This document shows positions 32,701 to 45,990 of a stretch of DNA of 64,000 nucleotides, piece after piece. This stretch comes from Stromatinia cepivora (taxonomy: Eukaryota > Ascomycota > Leotiomycetes > Helotiales > Sclerotiniaceae), in assembly GCA_014898415.1 (NCBI GenBank), contig RCTD01000011.1, positions 496,001 through 560,000 on the forward strand. The letters run 5' to 3'. How positions within the stretch are numbered: position 1 is the first letter of the stretch; every line of letters starts with the position of its first letter. Both the position numbers and the translations under genes were made by a program. The notes under the pieces were generated by a model. The model saw nothing but the letters and a program-made list of their open reading frames with translations, was not told the DNA's origin and ran no database searches.

Positions 32701-35593
32701 TATTATTTCTTTGTTTTTCGTTATCGTTATAATAATGATATATTTTCTTTTTTGTAATTCTTTAAATTTTTTTATTATATATTAAATTTCATAAAGTTTT
32801 ATATATATTTTTTGTTAATTGATAGCTTTTTTATTATATCAAATATTGTATTCTTTATTTTCTTTTTTTATAAACTAATATTTTTTTGATTTTATATTCT
32901 ATATATTCTTCGATTTCTTCGGGAAACACAAAATCGGCGATATCTTTATATTTAAATTATAATTCGAATAATAAGATATGAAAAATATTATATATTTTAT
33001 ATAATAATCAAAATACTAATTCATATATTTGTTTATTATTTATAATATTGATGATAATAAAGGGATCTATAAAACAATCAAAGAATTTCTTTTTGAATTG
33101 TAATTGTTTGATATTCTTGGTATTAAATATAACTTTATTATTGATATAAAATTATCAGAATAAATCTTTTTTATTATTCTTCGATCTTTTCTTCATTGAA
33201 TTATTCCAAATTTTTATTAGCTTTGTCCTTTCCTAATTTAACGATTCGATATATTCTCATATAGTAAATACTCTCTTTTCGATATCAATATCTTCATCAA
33301 TATAATTAAATATAAATAAATATTTATATATTATTTTAAGAAATACTTATTAATTATATTATATTATATTATATTATATTATATTATATTATATTATATT
33401 ATATTATATTATATTATATTATATTATATTATATATATATATTATATTATATTATATTATATTATATTATATTATATTATATTATATTATATTATATTAT
33501 ATTATATTATATTATATTATATTATATTATATTATATTATATTATATTATATTATATTATATTATATTATATTATATTATATTATATTATATTATATTAT
33601 ATTATATTATATTATATTATATTATATTATTATAAATGAATTCTGTTAAAAATAATAATGATATTCAATTATTTTATCTTTAATTAATATAACAAATAAT
33701 ATAATGAATTAGATTCTGATTTTGTTGTTCTATTTGATTATCGATTTGTAAATGAAATATTGATGATAATTTGTAATATATTTTTAAATAGAAAAATAAG
33801 CTCCTCTAAAATTTATTTGCGAATTATAATCCTCAATCCGAAATTATTTCCTTCAATATATCAAAATCCTTAAAAATGTATCGAAATAAAATCTTTATTA
33901 ATTTAAATGAAATTATTGTTTTATTGATTGAAACATATCAAACAAATTTTGTATATTTATTAATAATAATAAAAATAATATTATATATATATTTATTTAT
34001 CTTTGAAGAAAATAGATTTATAATAAAATCCATTATTTTTTTTTTAAGATCAAAAGAGAATAATAGAGTTTATAATTCATTATAAGATCGATAATATTTT
34101 ATAATTATTTATTAATAAATAATATATATTTGTATATACTTTTTATATCTTTTATTATACTAAACGAAAAATACTTGTTTTTCAGGATTTCCCAAATTTT
34201 CTTAATATTTTAATAACCTTTTATAAGATCATTATAATAGACCTTCAAAATTTCAGTTTTTATAACTTCATTCGATAATATAAAAGTATATTCATTATAA
34301 ATAAACAAATCGTTAATATCGATCTTCTAAAATATAGTATCTTCAATTGAACTATATCGATATTTCAGATACTTTTTATTTTTTATAAAATCATTATTCT
34401 TTTAAAATTACAATAAAGTATTTCTTATCAACTTTAATATTAATTCAAATACTATTTCGTTATTAATTAATATATTAATTATCCGATATAATATTGATTG
34501 TTTATAATCAATTTCTATTAACAATCCTTTAAAATCATATAAAAACAAATTATACTTCTTTTATTAAAAAAGGCCTATAATATTCTATAAAATTCTATTT
34601 TTATTTTCGAAAGAAAGAAAATTACAGTTATTATTGTAATATTTTTTAATTTATTCTGTAATATAAATAGTTTCTTATTAACATTAGTTATATTTTCGAT
34701 ATAATCTAATCGTTTCGATGAATTATCGATAAAGTTTAATTTGCCCAATCTATAAATAATTGTAAAGTTATAAACAATCAGAACTTCAGTTTATCATACT
34801 TATTTACTATTGAATTCTTTTTTTATATAAAATATTGAAAATTATTATAATTTATTTTGATTATAATAATATATCGATTATTTATTATATAATATCGTTA
34901 TTAAATAAAAACTATATAAATAATCAAAAATTCTTAATCATAAATGAAGTACTTTTGTTCTATTAAATTGAATTTCTTCGAATAGAAAGTAATAGAATAC
35001 TATCAAGAAGTAATAAAATCGTTTGTATTATTAGAGAACAATTGAAAGAATATATATTTTAATATAAATCTAAAAACATTGGTTTCGATTAAAATTTGGA
35101 ATATTGAATCGAAATATCGAAGTATCGATACAATAATAAAAACTTTTTTTAAGTTATCAAAGGTATTTTGAATTTCTTTTGTTTATTTAAATTCCGATAT
35201 AATCTTTTCTTTTTTGGTATTTTATAATAGATTTATTAGATTATAAATAATTCGCAAATAAATCATAATAAACTATCAATAGAAATTTGCAAAGTCTAAA
35301 AAACCTGAATTTTATAGAGGGATATCGGTGTTGATTATTTGATAATGGTTTGAATTCTATTTGATTCTATAATGATATCTTTTTTTGATATAATAAAACT
35401 TAGGAATTTCATTTTGTATATATAGAATATATATTTCTTTAATTTAATATAAAATTTATATTCAAGCAATCTAATAAAAATCCTATAGATATTAACAATA
35501 TAGATTTCTTTATTTTTGGAATAAATAAGAATATTATTTAGATATATAATATAAATATTATTTATAAGATTAACGAATACTTAATTGATATAT
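32700..35593 (-). pseudogene. Gypsy element Gy-A, 3' half of pol: RT C-part, RNase H, integrase, chromodomain
   Basis: Decayed minus-strand gypsy pol in order right to left. RT: the palm motif YLNNILIYSK (about 35,519-35,550), an Asp-to-Asn version of YLDDILIYS, then LLEYKFYIKLKKYIFY and MKFLSFIIS. Then the tether segment TPISLYKIQVF, and RNase H end with NSK..TEVLIVYNFTIIYRLGKLN (about 34,690-34,830). Integrase C-part has VIFNTKNIKQLQFKKKFFD (about 33,080-33,170) and a chromodomain-like end with VFPEEIEEY (about 32,760-32,950). A chromodomain places it with the chromoviruses. An (ATTAT)n array interrupts the integrase. The RT begins abruptly at 35,593 because Gy-B is inserted there; the missing N-half is found at 60,781-61,200. 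Confidence 0.82.
33354..33630. repeat. (ATTAT)n pentanucleotide array, about 55 units
   Basis: About 277 bp of near-perfect 5-bp repeat with one phase break near 33,430-33,441. It lies within the degenerate integrase region of Gy-A. Confidence 0.97.
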
Positions 35594-35884
35594 TGTGACA
35601 GAGGTAGGTCGAGATACATGCGTCCCGATAGCATATTGCAAAGGGGAATAGGAATTGGAATTGATCAAATTATACTATAGAGGTTTCAAATAGTAAAACT
35701 AGTAGGTTTAGATAATGATTTGGATTGTATACAAATAGAGTACAAAAAGATTAATGGAAAAACAATTGATTTCTTTAAGGAAAGGAGAACAAAGTCTTCT
35801 TTTATATCTAATTATGAAGAATCATATAATTATATAATTATGAATTAGTTATACATTAAACTTTGATATCCTAACTTTTTTATA
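35594..35884 (-). repeat. LTR copy A: 3' LTR of Gy-B
   Basis: 291 bp, starting TGTGACAGAGGTAGGTCGAG and ending CTTTTTTATA (decayed from CTTTCTCACA). It aligns over its length with copies at 45,709 and 60,489. A polypurine tract, GGGAAAAGAAAGGG on the minus strand, abuts it directly on the right (35,885-35,898), so it is a 3' LTR of an element lying to the right. Its left flank is ATAT followed by the RT of Gy-A. Confidence 0.85.
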
Positions 35885-35898
35885 CCCTTTCTTTTCCC
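35885..35898 (-). other. Polypurine tract of Gy-B
   Basis: GGGAAAAGAAAGGG on the minus strand, immediately 5' of LTR copy A. It is the expected plus-strand primer site and fixes the orientation of the element. Confidence 0.75.
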
Positions 35899-37009
35899 GA
35901 AATATATATTTTATTTGATCTCAAAATAATTATAAAAAGTAAAAACCAAAAAGATCAAAAAATAATTAAATTAAAGAAAGCTAATTAAAGTATCAGCAAA
36001 TTAAAACGATAAATAATTTTTAAGATTGTTTTAAAAAAAATAGTATATTTCAGATTCTTATTAGTTCAAATCTACTTCTGTTGTTTCTTTATCAAATTCA
36101 ATAGAAACTTTAAATTCCTGAGAAGTATCCTTATTATTCTTTTTATCTCTAATCTTTCTTGGATATTTAATTGGATATTTTATAATGGACTTTATATTTG
36201 TAATAGGACTTTTTGATGATTTTTGAATACGATTTGAATAACGAATAAAGGCTTTTAATATTATAAGCTTTTATTCAATATTGAAAGAGTAATTCTTTCT
36301 TTTATTATTAGATTTTATAGAAAGCTTTTTTGTTAAAAGATAATTCGTTTATTCTTTATTTGGTTTACGATCTGTATTAGAGATTGAAATAGTATTTTGT
36401 ATTTCAGAAAACCTAATAGGGAATTTTAATGGCTAGATTATTTCGATAGTTTTGAATAATATTGTAGATTAATTTTGAATTGATTCTTATTTTATGATTT
36501 CTTTCTCTTTTTTTATTAGATTCTTTGATATAGATTGAGATTTCTCAATAAAGGATTTTTCTTTAATTAAATTTACGATCTCTTAATTACTAGTATTCTC
36601 TTGATCAAGGAATTCATCATTTTCAAGATTTTTGTTACAAAAGGTTTTTTATTATTGTAAAGATATATTATAATTTATAAATAATGATCGATCTTTTTAT
36701 TGCTTTTTTTCTTTTTGAAATACTTCAAATTGAATGACCAGATCTGTTATTGTAAGATTATATTATCGTTTATATTAGAGTTCAAATTCATTATTATTAA
36801 TTTCGAACAATTTGTTTATTATTTTTTTAATAATATTAGAATCCCAAAATAAATATCCCAAAAGGATTATAAAAAATGATCTCAAAAAACAAAATTAATA
36901 TTAAAAGAAAAGAATCAAAGAATATAAAAACCTTTTTTATTAAATTCGTTTAATTCAAAAAGGACAATTTAATTTTGAAAAAATCTTTGAAGATTTTTAT
37001 AAAAGTTAT
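35899..37009 (-). pseudogene. Unassigned C-terminal coding remnant upstream of LTR copy A
   Basis: A minus-strand frame with few stops runs from about 36,450 down to a stop near 36,063, rich in Lys, Ser, Asn and Ile, ending YPIKYPRKIRDKKNNKDTS...FDKETTEVDLN. Most internal stops are TAA or TAG, consistent with decayed Gln codons. It ends 165 bp before the polypurine tract, as the last ORF of an LTR element would. I recognise no domain. Confidence 0.45.
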
Positions 37010-37410
37010 TGTCGGAATATGAATCACGTGCATGGTAAGGATGGTAAGGATGGTAAGGATAGTAAGGATGGTAAGGATGGTAAGGATAGTAAGGATAATA
37101 AGGATGATAAGGATAATAAAGATAGTAAAGATAATAAAGATAATAAGGATAATAAGAATAATAAGGATAATAAGGATAATAAGGATAATAAAAATGATAA
37201 GGATAATAAAGATAATAAGGATAATAAGGATGATAAAGATGGTAAAGATTATATATATATTAATACTCATATTAATACTTTAATATATATTATTATATAA
37301 ATCTTTACCCTTTATAGATTCTAGCTCTTTAAGCAAATCAAAACGTATTAACAAAGAGTTCTATATGTTCATTGATAAGCTTCACTTCCCCTTGTACAGT
37401 TGTCCCGACA
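37010..37410 (-). mobile_element. Small LTR-like element, copy 3 (24-unit array)
   Basis: 401 bp starting TGTCGGAATATG and ending TGTCCCGACA, with a perfect 5-bp duplication GTTAT (37,005-37,009 and 37,411-37,415). It holds 24 units of the 9-bp repeat at 37,034-37,249, all G-to-A derivatives of GGTAAGGAT on the plus strand. The remaining ~185 bp match copies 1 and 2. It is inserted in sequence belonging to Gy-B. Confidence 0.88.
37034..37249. repeat. 9-bp tandem array, 24 units
   Basis: Uninterrupted 9-bp periodicity, with the CACGTG palindrome preserved at the left border (37,025-37,030). Overlapping ORFs on both strands are repeat artefacts. Confidence 0.95.
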
Positions 37411-38216
37411 GTTATTATTCTTTATATTTTTTTCGTTCAAAGTTATAATTAGATAGATGATTAATATCAAAATCGATTTATAGAATCTAGAAAAGTTAAT
37501 ATATTACAAAATAGTATTTGATCGAATTATAATTGCTCGGGATTCAGATTTAATCAGGGTCTTTTAATGAAACTGATTCTTTTGTTTGGTTTTTTGGAAA
37601 GCTTCCCTTTTTATTGTTTAATTAAGATTATATTATAATTGATAAATGAAAAAATGCTTTTTTAAAAATTCCCGAATTAAATTATCATTATTATTTAGTA
37701 TATAAAAAGTAAGGATTTGATATTCTTTATAGAAATTTTTAATCGATTCTTTTAATTTAGAAAGATTGATTATAATAATTACCCTTTTTGAAATTTCTTC
37801 TTATTTGTTCTTGAAAGTTAAATAGAAAAGATTAAAGAAAGAATAACAAAAATTAAACTTTTTATTATAATCAGGAAAATATAATATAGGTAAGGGTATT
37901 AATATAAAATGGAACTTTTTATTCTTTCAAATATAAATGATAATATATTATAATATAGAATTGTATTTTAAAAAGAATTGAATAATCGAAAAATAATAAT
38001 TCGGAAATAGATCTTCTTTAAAAACTTCGCAGAAATATTATTTGTAGATAACAAAAACATTTTTGCAAATTTTTTGTAAATCGAATTCATTTCTTTATTC
38101 GAAGATATATTAAAACAAAGGGATATATAGGATAAATTAATTCTCAAAGGATTCTTTATTTGATGATTCTAATAGAAGAAGATTATCTTTGAAAACTTTA
38201 TTAGAATTAAGAGAAT
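37411..38216 (-). other. Gy-B-internal AT-rich sequence, unassigned
   Basis: This lies between a nested small LTR-like element and copia 2. On the minus strand a semi-open frame is visible (for example around SYISLCFNISSNKEMNSIYKKF, about 38,050-38,130), but no family is recognised. It presumably continues the remnant at 35,899-37,009. Confidence 0.4.
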
Positions 38217-41200
38217 TATTAACTTTTGGTGCAGGAAGTAGTAGTATTGTTGACTATATAGATTGAACTAAGGATTTATAATTCTAATAGGAGTAGAATT
38301 AAAATTATCCCTAAATATAGTTTATGCATCATTGTAATCACATAATCTCAATTCTAATCTTATAATAACCTTATTTCCAATACTTCTTTATTAAGGATAT
38401 CCTATTCGATCCTTCTAGACTATTAATTCTAACATTTTTTTGAACCTTTCAAAAGCAATCCTTATACAAAACTTCATCATTTCGTCGACAATTATATTAT
38501 ATATATTAATATAATTAGTAACGATTTTCTCCTTTTTTATTAAATCTTTGATAAAGTATTAACTGATATTTATATATTTGGATTGTTCATACAAATATAA
38601 ATTCTTAGTTAAAATTAAAATGTTTTAATTGTTATTAAATATCTGAATTATATCTCTATTCTTTTTAATATAACTTGATTTGAATAGATCTTTAAATATT
38701 TGTATAATTTATCTTTTTTGTTTAATAAATATTATTATCGCAATATATTCTGATTCTATATTAAAAATAATTACAAATATTTATTTTTTGTTAATCTATA
38801 ATATAAAGTTTCTATAAAATATTATAATTTTTTTTGAAACACTTTTCCAATTATATTTGTTATTAATTCAATCTATATTTGTATATATTTTTATTGTATT
38901 ATCAAATATATTATATTCTTTGTAGATATTAGATTGTACTCTCTTTAACCTGAATCATAATTTCTATTTGATTATTGATTATAAATATCGTATCAGATTC
39001 TTTAAAACTATAGTATAATGTTTTATTAGTTTTATTATAAATTATAAAAATCTTCCAATTAAGAATATTATATCTAATCAAGTATATATTATTAAATAAA
39101 TCACATTTCCTATTCATTATTGATATTCATTTACATCTACCAATTCATCATCATCAATTATTAACCAAAGATAAATATAATCCATTATTAATAATTTCTT
39201 AGCTTAATATTGTTTATATATAATATTATATTTAGTTAATATAATATCGAAATATTCTTTTTGGTTTATAATTAATATATACACTTTTCTATCACAAATG
39301 ATTTTAATATTTAAGATCTTATTAATCTCCTTTAGATTCTTGATATTAAAATAGGCCAATAGCTTTTCATCGAATTAAATGATTTGTAATAATATATATA
39401 ATATAATAATAATATTATCGATATATACTAATAATATTATATTACAGTCTTTGGATATATATAGATATAGATCTGTCAAATTTTGTATAAAATCAATATT
39501 TAAAAGCTTTTTCTTCAATAATAAACTCCAATCCTTTCCAATTTGTTTCAAATCATATAGATTTTGTAGAGTTTGTAGTATATATCCCTTTTCGACTTTA
39601 ATATTTTGGAATAATTCGAAATAAATCTTTTTCTTCAAATACAATTCAATAAAGGTGTTTTTGATATCGAAATATAAGCATTCCAAATTTTCTTTTGTAA
39701 TGATAATTAGGAATAGTTTGAGTATATTTAGCTTTATTATTAATATAAACGTTTTATTATAATCTTTTTCTAAAACTTGATTGAATCTTCAAATTATTAA
39801 TCTTGTTTTAAATCGTTCTATCTTGTTATTTTTGATTTTAATTGTAAATACTTATTTCGTTGAAACCAGATTATTTCCTTTAGGGAATATATATTCTTTT
39901 TAAGTATTATTTTAAATCAAAGATATGATTTCCTTTTGGATAGTTTCTTTTCATTTTTCAGAATATTCTCGATTTGATATTGTTTCTTTATAAATTCTTA
40001 ATATTTTGATTTCTAGAACTTTTTTGACTGAATATATTATATTTTCTGTATTATCTATATCTATCAACGAAATCATGAAATCTAAAGCAATTTTGTTTTT
40101 GATATAAGGATCTATCTTATAAATAATTAAAATTGTAATCATAATATATTTTATACTTTCTTAAATTTTGATCTATATAGATATTACAATCAATACCCTT
40201 ATAATTTTGTTTTATATCTTTTTTCTGTTTTCGTATTAGATATTTTAAGGGTTTGTTTTTAAGATCCATTATATTCTTTTATTCGATCTCAAATGATTAT
40301 AGATTTACTTTACTTTTTGATCCTATTAAAATAAATTTCTCAATAAAATTTAAAATAATCTTAAATTTTGCTTCTAATATAGATTTAGAATTTGTAGAAA
40401 TTGATTTTTGGGTTGAAACCTTTGGAATAATAGATTCGATATTTGAAATATCCTTGGAAGAAGATTCTTGATTTGTTTTCTGGATATTACTATCTTTATT
40501 TTCATTATATATTAATATTGATATATCTAATTTATCTGATTTCAATTCGACAATTGGAGTGCTTAGTACAATCATTGAATTCGATATAATATTTGTTGGA
40601 AAGAACATTTGAAACAAAAATAATACAAATATCACATTTAATATTGAGGATAAAGAAAATACTTTGTTTGTTATTAATCTATTACAAGATTTTCGATCTA
40701 GCTTTATATTCTTTATTCTTTATAAACCTGATTCACAATTTCTTAATTTAAGATTCAAATCTTGTTTTCGATAAGATTTATCTATAATTACTCTGCTTGA
40801 TCGAAATATATAATTTAATTCTGAAGAATACACTTTGATATGTTTATTCGTAACTTTTGAGTATTCTAGAAATATACCAACTTTCGAAATGTTTTGCAAT
40901 TTGTTGTATCTTTGTTTTTTCGGAATAATCTTGGGATTAATATAAATATAACATTTGTTTCTCTAGATTTTGTATATCTCTATATCTGGTATTGTATTTG
41001 TAAAAGCTTCTATAAAGGATCGATTTATTTTATTTATATCAGAATCAATATTAATACAATTCCTGATATAAATATTATATTCTACAACTTCGTTTCAAAA
41101 TTCTAATAGTAATTCAGTTTCTTTTAATATTGTTTTTATATTTGTTTTTGTAATCCTTATATTCTATTTTATAAATTTGTTTTGATATAAGGAGGCAATT

Positions 41201-43672
41201 ATTGTAATTTCGGATTATATATTTGATAATTATTTATAAATAATTTGTAGGAGTTCTAATATATTATTAGTCCTAGTTATAATAATCTTTTCTTCAGTAA
41301 CTAATTCCATCTCCTTTTTTTAAGTTTTCAATATTTGAATTATATTGTTTTTTTATTTAAATAATATAATCCAATTTATTTTTATATAATTGTTAATGAT
41401 CAATATAAAATAACGATTCCCTTGAATCGATTTTGAAAATGATTCTGTAATATCGAAATGTATAAATTCGAATCTCTTTGATTTGTATAGATTCAATTGC
41501 TTTGGAATACAATTGATCATTTTGGTGAATATATATACTTTGCAGATATCTAATTCAGTTGGGATTTTTATTGGTTTGATTATATTGGATACTTTATATA
41601 GATTTTTAATTTTGTCTGGATCTAGATAATTGAATCTTCGATATTATAATAGATATCTTTTTTTCTTTTTGAATATTAATTCGTTATCGATATCTTTAAT
41701 ATTATCGATTATCTTTGAAGAAAAACCTTTTTTCTAATCATTTTGATATATACTCAAATAGAAAACTGTATTTTTATATCCTTTGATTATATATAAAACC
41801 ATATACATTCTATCTTGTATTCTAGTACGGATGATTTTCTTATTGTTCTTTTTGAAATATATATAATGAAAGTTGAATTCCCCCCGCAATTCTATTTCGC
41901 AAATCCTTTTTCCTGATAATAAGTTTATTCCTAGCCCTAATATATATAATACATTTGAAAGTAATATTTTAGAATTATCTTTATATATTATATCCACTAA
42001 ACTCCAATAACGATAATATATCATTCCCCTATTAATCTTTATCTTTTGTTTAATAATAAATTCTATTGATCTGAATAATGAAGGTTGATTAGATATATAT
42101 AAAAAAGTATCTGTATTAATATATTATTTATTAAGGGAAGTTTTATTAATAATTTCCTTTATCAAATTATAATCTTCCTTTATTATATTCTTAGTGTCGG
42201 AGTTTGATTCAGAGATATTATTAACAAAGTGTACTTAATCTTTTTTGTTGAAATGGATTTTCTTTGGATTCGATGATCCTTTTCTTTTTTGATAACAAAG
42301 GTAATTATAAAGGAGTTTATTGGTTTATATTAAATATAGGCAGTCTTATATATAATGACCTTCTCTTTGATATAAATCACAAGCATTATTTGGGGTTTTG
42401 AAATCTGATTTTTAACGTCGAGAAATATATCTAGATTTTTTCGCAATTTGCGTTTGTTTTGATTCATTTTTAAGATGAAATTTCTTAGTCTATAAATACT
42501 TGATCTTATTGTTGATATTAAGATTGATTTGGATATCCAATATATCCATTATTTCTTAATAATTGATTGGAAGATTACATATTAAAATCAAGAACAAAAC
42601 AATATCTTGATATATTGATCGATAGTTTTCGTTTATAGTTCCTAATTTCCTTTTGTATTTTTTCAGTTTGTTCTAGACTTCGATAATAGTTATATCGGGA
42701 TGGGTATCGGGTTGGAATTTGAAGTTCTGAATTATTATTATATATATATTAACTATGATTGCATTGATTCTAGTATATTTTGATTTAAAGTATCTTCAAA
42801 ATATATATATTATTGAATATTCGTTGGTAAAAGCTTCATCGTTATCATTAAGTGTTATACAAATATACGATAATGTATTCGCTTCGTTCTTTAAATATTC
42901 CGTTTTCAATTCGATATTGTAATATATATGATCATTTATTTTGTAGACAGATACTATATTGGATCCTGTAATTTGTATATATTCGTTTAATATTTGATTA
43001 ATTGTATAAAACTATCCTTTCCCCTTCAATGTATCTTTGTTTGTCTGAACTATCGTTTATGATTGTTTTAATCGAACTTCGAAAAATTGTTTGATTTTGA
43101 TATTGTAAAGGTTTCTTGTTATTTAATAAATATCGAAAATAGTTTTCAAATTTTTAAGATGATCTTAAAAAATGTACAACGAATAGATTCGGGATAATAA
43201 AGAAATATAAAAATAAAATAATAAGAAAATTCATAAAATCATATTGTAATATATTTTTTTGTAACTATGCGAATTTGCTCTTCGCTTCTATTATAATTCT
43301 ATATCGGTATTGTGCAGATTGTTTTCCGTTTTGGCCTATAATGTTGTAAGTTATAAATTGTATTGTTATGTTTCAATTCTATTTCGGTGATACTGTATGA
43401 AAATTCTGATTTTTATTTTGTTTTACCTTTACTAATTATACTAATCTTTTTTTTTTTTGATTTACTTTGCTTTTTAATCATTACTATGCAATCAGATCTC
43501 ATAATTTATTAACTTTTGATGCAGAAAATAATAGTATTATTGACTATATAGGTTGAACTAAGGATTTATAATTCTAATAGGAGTAGAATTGAGGTTATCC
43601 CCAAATATGGTCTGTGCACCATTGTGATCACGTGACCTCAATTCTAATCCTATGATGGCCTCATTTCCAACA
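38217..43672 (-). mobile_element. Ty1/copia element 2 (full length, most decayed copy)
   Basis: Same family and orientation as element 1, 5456 bp with 166-bp LTRs (38,217-38,382 and 43,507-43,672). GAAT flanks both ends; the expected 5-bp duplication is imperfect. Both LTRs start TATT where the family has TGTT, one G-to-A step. The protein is recognisable in pieces: RT at 39,375-39,686 with YFDIKNTFIELYLKKKIYFE and YIDNIII, in which the second catalytic Asp has become Asn; pre-integrase region at 41,734-42,024 (NVLYILGLGINLLSGKRIC); gag-like sequence around 42,700-42,920. It interrupts internal sequence of Gy-B. Confidence 0.9.
43507..43672 (-). repeat. 5' LTR of copia element 2, with the clearest hairpin
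   Basis: Contains the inverted pair TAGGAGTAGAATTGAGGT (43,578-43,595) and ACCTCAATTCTAATCCTA (43,635-43,652), 17 of 18 positions complementary, with an inner ATGGT...ACCAT pair in the spacer. Confidence 0.85.
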
Positions 43673-45708
43673 GAATAGAAGTTTTTTATCGAACTGAATC
43701 GATTAAGATCGAGGATTTGTTTTGATTGTTTCAAAACTAAAGATTAATATAAACAGAATTAAAGGTAAAAAACCTTTATCAATTTCATTTCGTTAATATA
43801 CTTTTGGCTTTTGACGATAATAGTTAATCTATTTTGTAGTTCTTTGACCGAAATATATTTCGACTTTAAGTCGAAAAGCTTTGCTAAAATACATAAATGA
43901 TATATATATAGGGTATCCATAATGATTTGCTTTTTCTATAATATAACAACTTTCTATTTTATTTGATTAATAATATATCCATTATCTATCAAAAAGTATT
44001 ATTCCTTTTCAACCTAATAATTTAAATCATAAGAACAGCTTTTCAACTTTTATAAACAATTTAAGATCGTCTTAAAATTGTCGGAAACTGAATTGTTATT
44101 ATCTGAAACAAATTTTATATTGTAATTAATTATACAATGATAAAATATAAATCTGTTTAGAATAAATAAATGAAAAGAAGCTTTTTTCAAAAAATCAAAA
44201 TGATAATTTTTCTTTTCCTATTTATTGATATTCGCGATTATAGATTCCGAAATTGGTATAATCGTTTAGGAATAAAGAAGTCGATATATATAAAGAATAT
44301 CTAATATAATAATTACTTTCAATCGTTCTTCAACATTAAATTCCTTTTCATTATTATTATCGTCGAAGGGTATCGGGGCAATTTCCATAATAATTATTTT
44401 ATAAATAAATTTATTCTTTTATTGAATTTTAAAGGAGTTTTCGCCTTTATAATATTCTCTCAGAAATCCGAGGTTATTGAAAATAAATCTATAAATTCTG
44501 AGGATAGGGTTCTGTATAAAATTATAAAGAAGAGATATCCAATTTTTTTGGTTTTTTGTATTAATTTTCGTAATGAATCTATATATAATATAGAAATCTA
44601 TAGGGCTGTACTTTTTGGCTCCCTTGCCTTTTTTTTGTATAAAATATTCGACTATATATCCGTTTAAAAACTTTATAAGGATTTGAGGGTTAAAGTAAAA
44701 GGTATAATAGATTATATCCGTTTTTATTGAAGTATTATTTAAATTTATATTTTTTGATTAAAAACAAATAAGAGTTTTTTTTGGATAATTGTTCAAATTC
44801 TTTTGAGATTTTTAAAACCTTTTTTGGTTTTATTATAATATTATTCGGTAAATTGGGTTGTGTTGTTGTTTTTAACAAAATAATTGACTTTGAAAAGATC
44901 AATTGTTTTATAAAGCTTTTGATCTTCGATTCGATCTTTTATTTTATTCATAAAGTTTTCAATAAAATTAATAATATTTATAAAGTAACCGAATCATTAT
45001 TTAAAAGTATTATATTTCTTTTTAACTTTAAAAATCTTAATAAATATAAATACTTCGATTTCGTTATTAAAAGAATAATTCTTATATCGGATAAGAAAAA
45101 GAGTATTATTGCTAATAAAATAAAAGACTATAATCTGATTAAATCCTTTTTCAAATATTATATCAAAACTTAAATGAAAGCTTATATAAATAGTAAAATA
45201 AATATAAACAAAAAATTGATGATTTCAAATCAAATTATTAAAGAGATTAGATTTAAAAGAAAAATATTGAATTGTTCAAATACTATTCAAAAATTGTTTG
45301 TAAATTGTTCAAAGATAAAATTGATAATATAATAAATTTTTCAAAAAGAATTCAAACACTTTTTCTCTTTTTAGAATTATAAAGCTTTCTTTATCGAGTT
45401 TTTTAATTAATAAATAAAAACTTATAATAATAATTCCTTTTCGATTTATTATATTTGTTCTTTTCTTTTTGATTCTATATTATTTTACAATTGAATAAAG
45501 AATAATCCTTGATTGTTTATTATCTTTTGTTTAAAAGATTATGAATATTTAGAAACTCAGTTTTTTTGATTGATTTATTCATATAAATCTTTAGAATTAT
45601 TATTTATAAAAAGATCTAAATATAAAATATATTTCTTGAAATGAATACTTACATAGATTTCATCAAATAAAATACCATTTATTTCTTTAAAGATATATTG
45701 TGAAAGAG
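43673..45708. other. Unassigned Gy-B-internal sequence between copia 2 and LTR copy B
   Basis: About 2 kb with plus-strand ORFs at 44,422-44,667 and 44,781-45,173 (the latter 130 codons, hydrophobic and Lys-rich) that I do not recognise. On the minus strand, the coding direction of the surrounding element, frames also read as long pieces broken mainly by TAA/TAG that could be decayed Gln codons. Whether either strand ever coded a protein is unclear. Confidence 0.35.
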
Positions 45709-45990
45709 GTAGGTCGAGATATGTGTGTTCCGATAGTATGCTATAAAGGGAAATGGGAATTGGAATTGATTAGATTATATTGTAAAGGTTTCAAATAGTA
45801 AAACTAATAGATTTAGATAATAATTTGGATTGTATATAAATAGGATACAAAAAGATTAATAGAAAAACGATTTCTTTTTTTCAAGGAGAAGGGAATAAAG
45901 CTTTTTCTTATATTTAACTATGAAGAATCATGTGATTATATGATTACGAATTAGCTATGTGTTAGGCCTTGATATCCCAACTTTCTCACA
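45709..45990 (-). repeat. LTR copy B of the Gy-B family
   Basis: 282 bp with intact ends TGTGAAAGAGG...CTTTCTCACA, the best preserved copy. ATATAT flanks both sides, so it may be an independent solo LTR with its own ATAT duplication. Alternatively it is an internal LTR of a tandem arrangement. The sequence on its right on the minus strand (the presumed upstream side) is the decayed end of the Gy-B integrase; no purine tract abuts it. Confidence 0.8.

Noticed and set aside
44422..45173. Two plus-strand ORFs as novel host genes
   Set aside because: They lie inside Gy-B, have decayed composition, no splice context and no recognisable domain. I could not exclude a transposon origin on the other strand.
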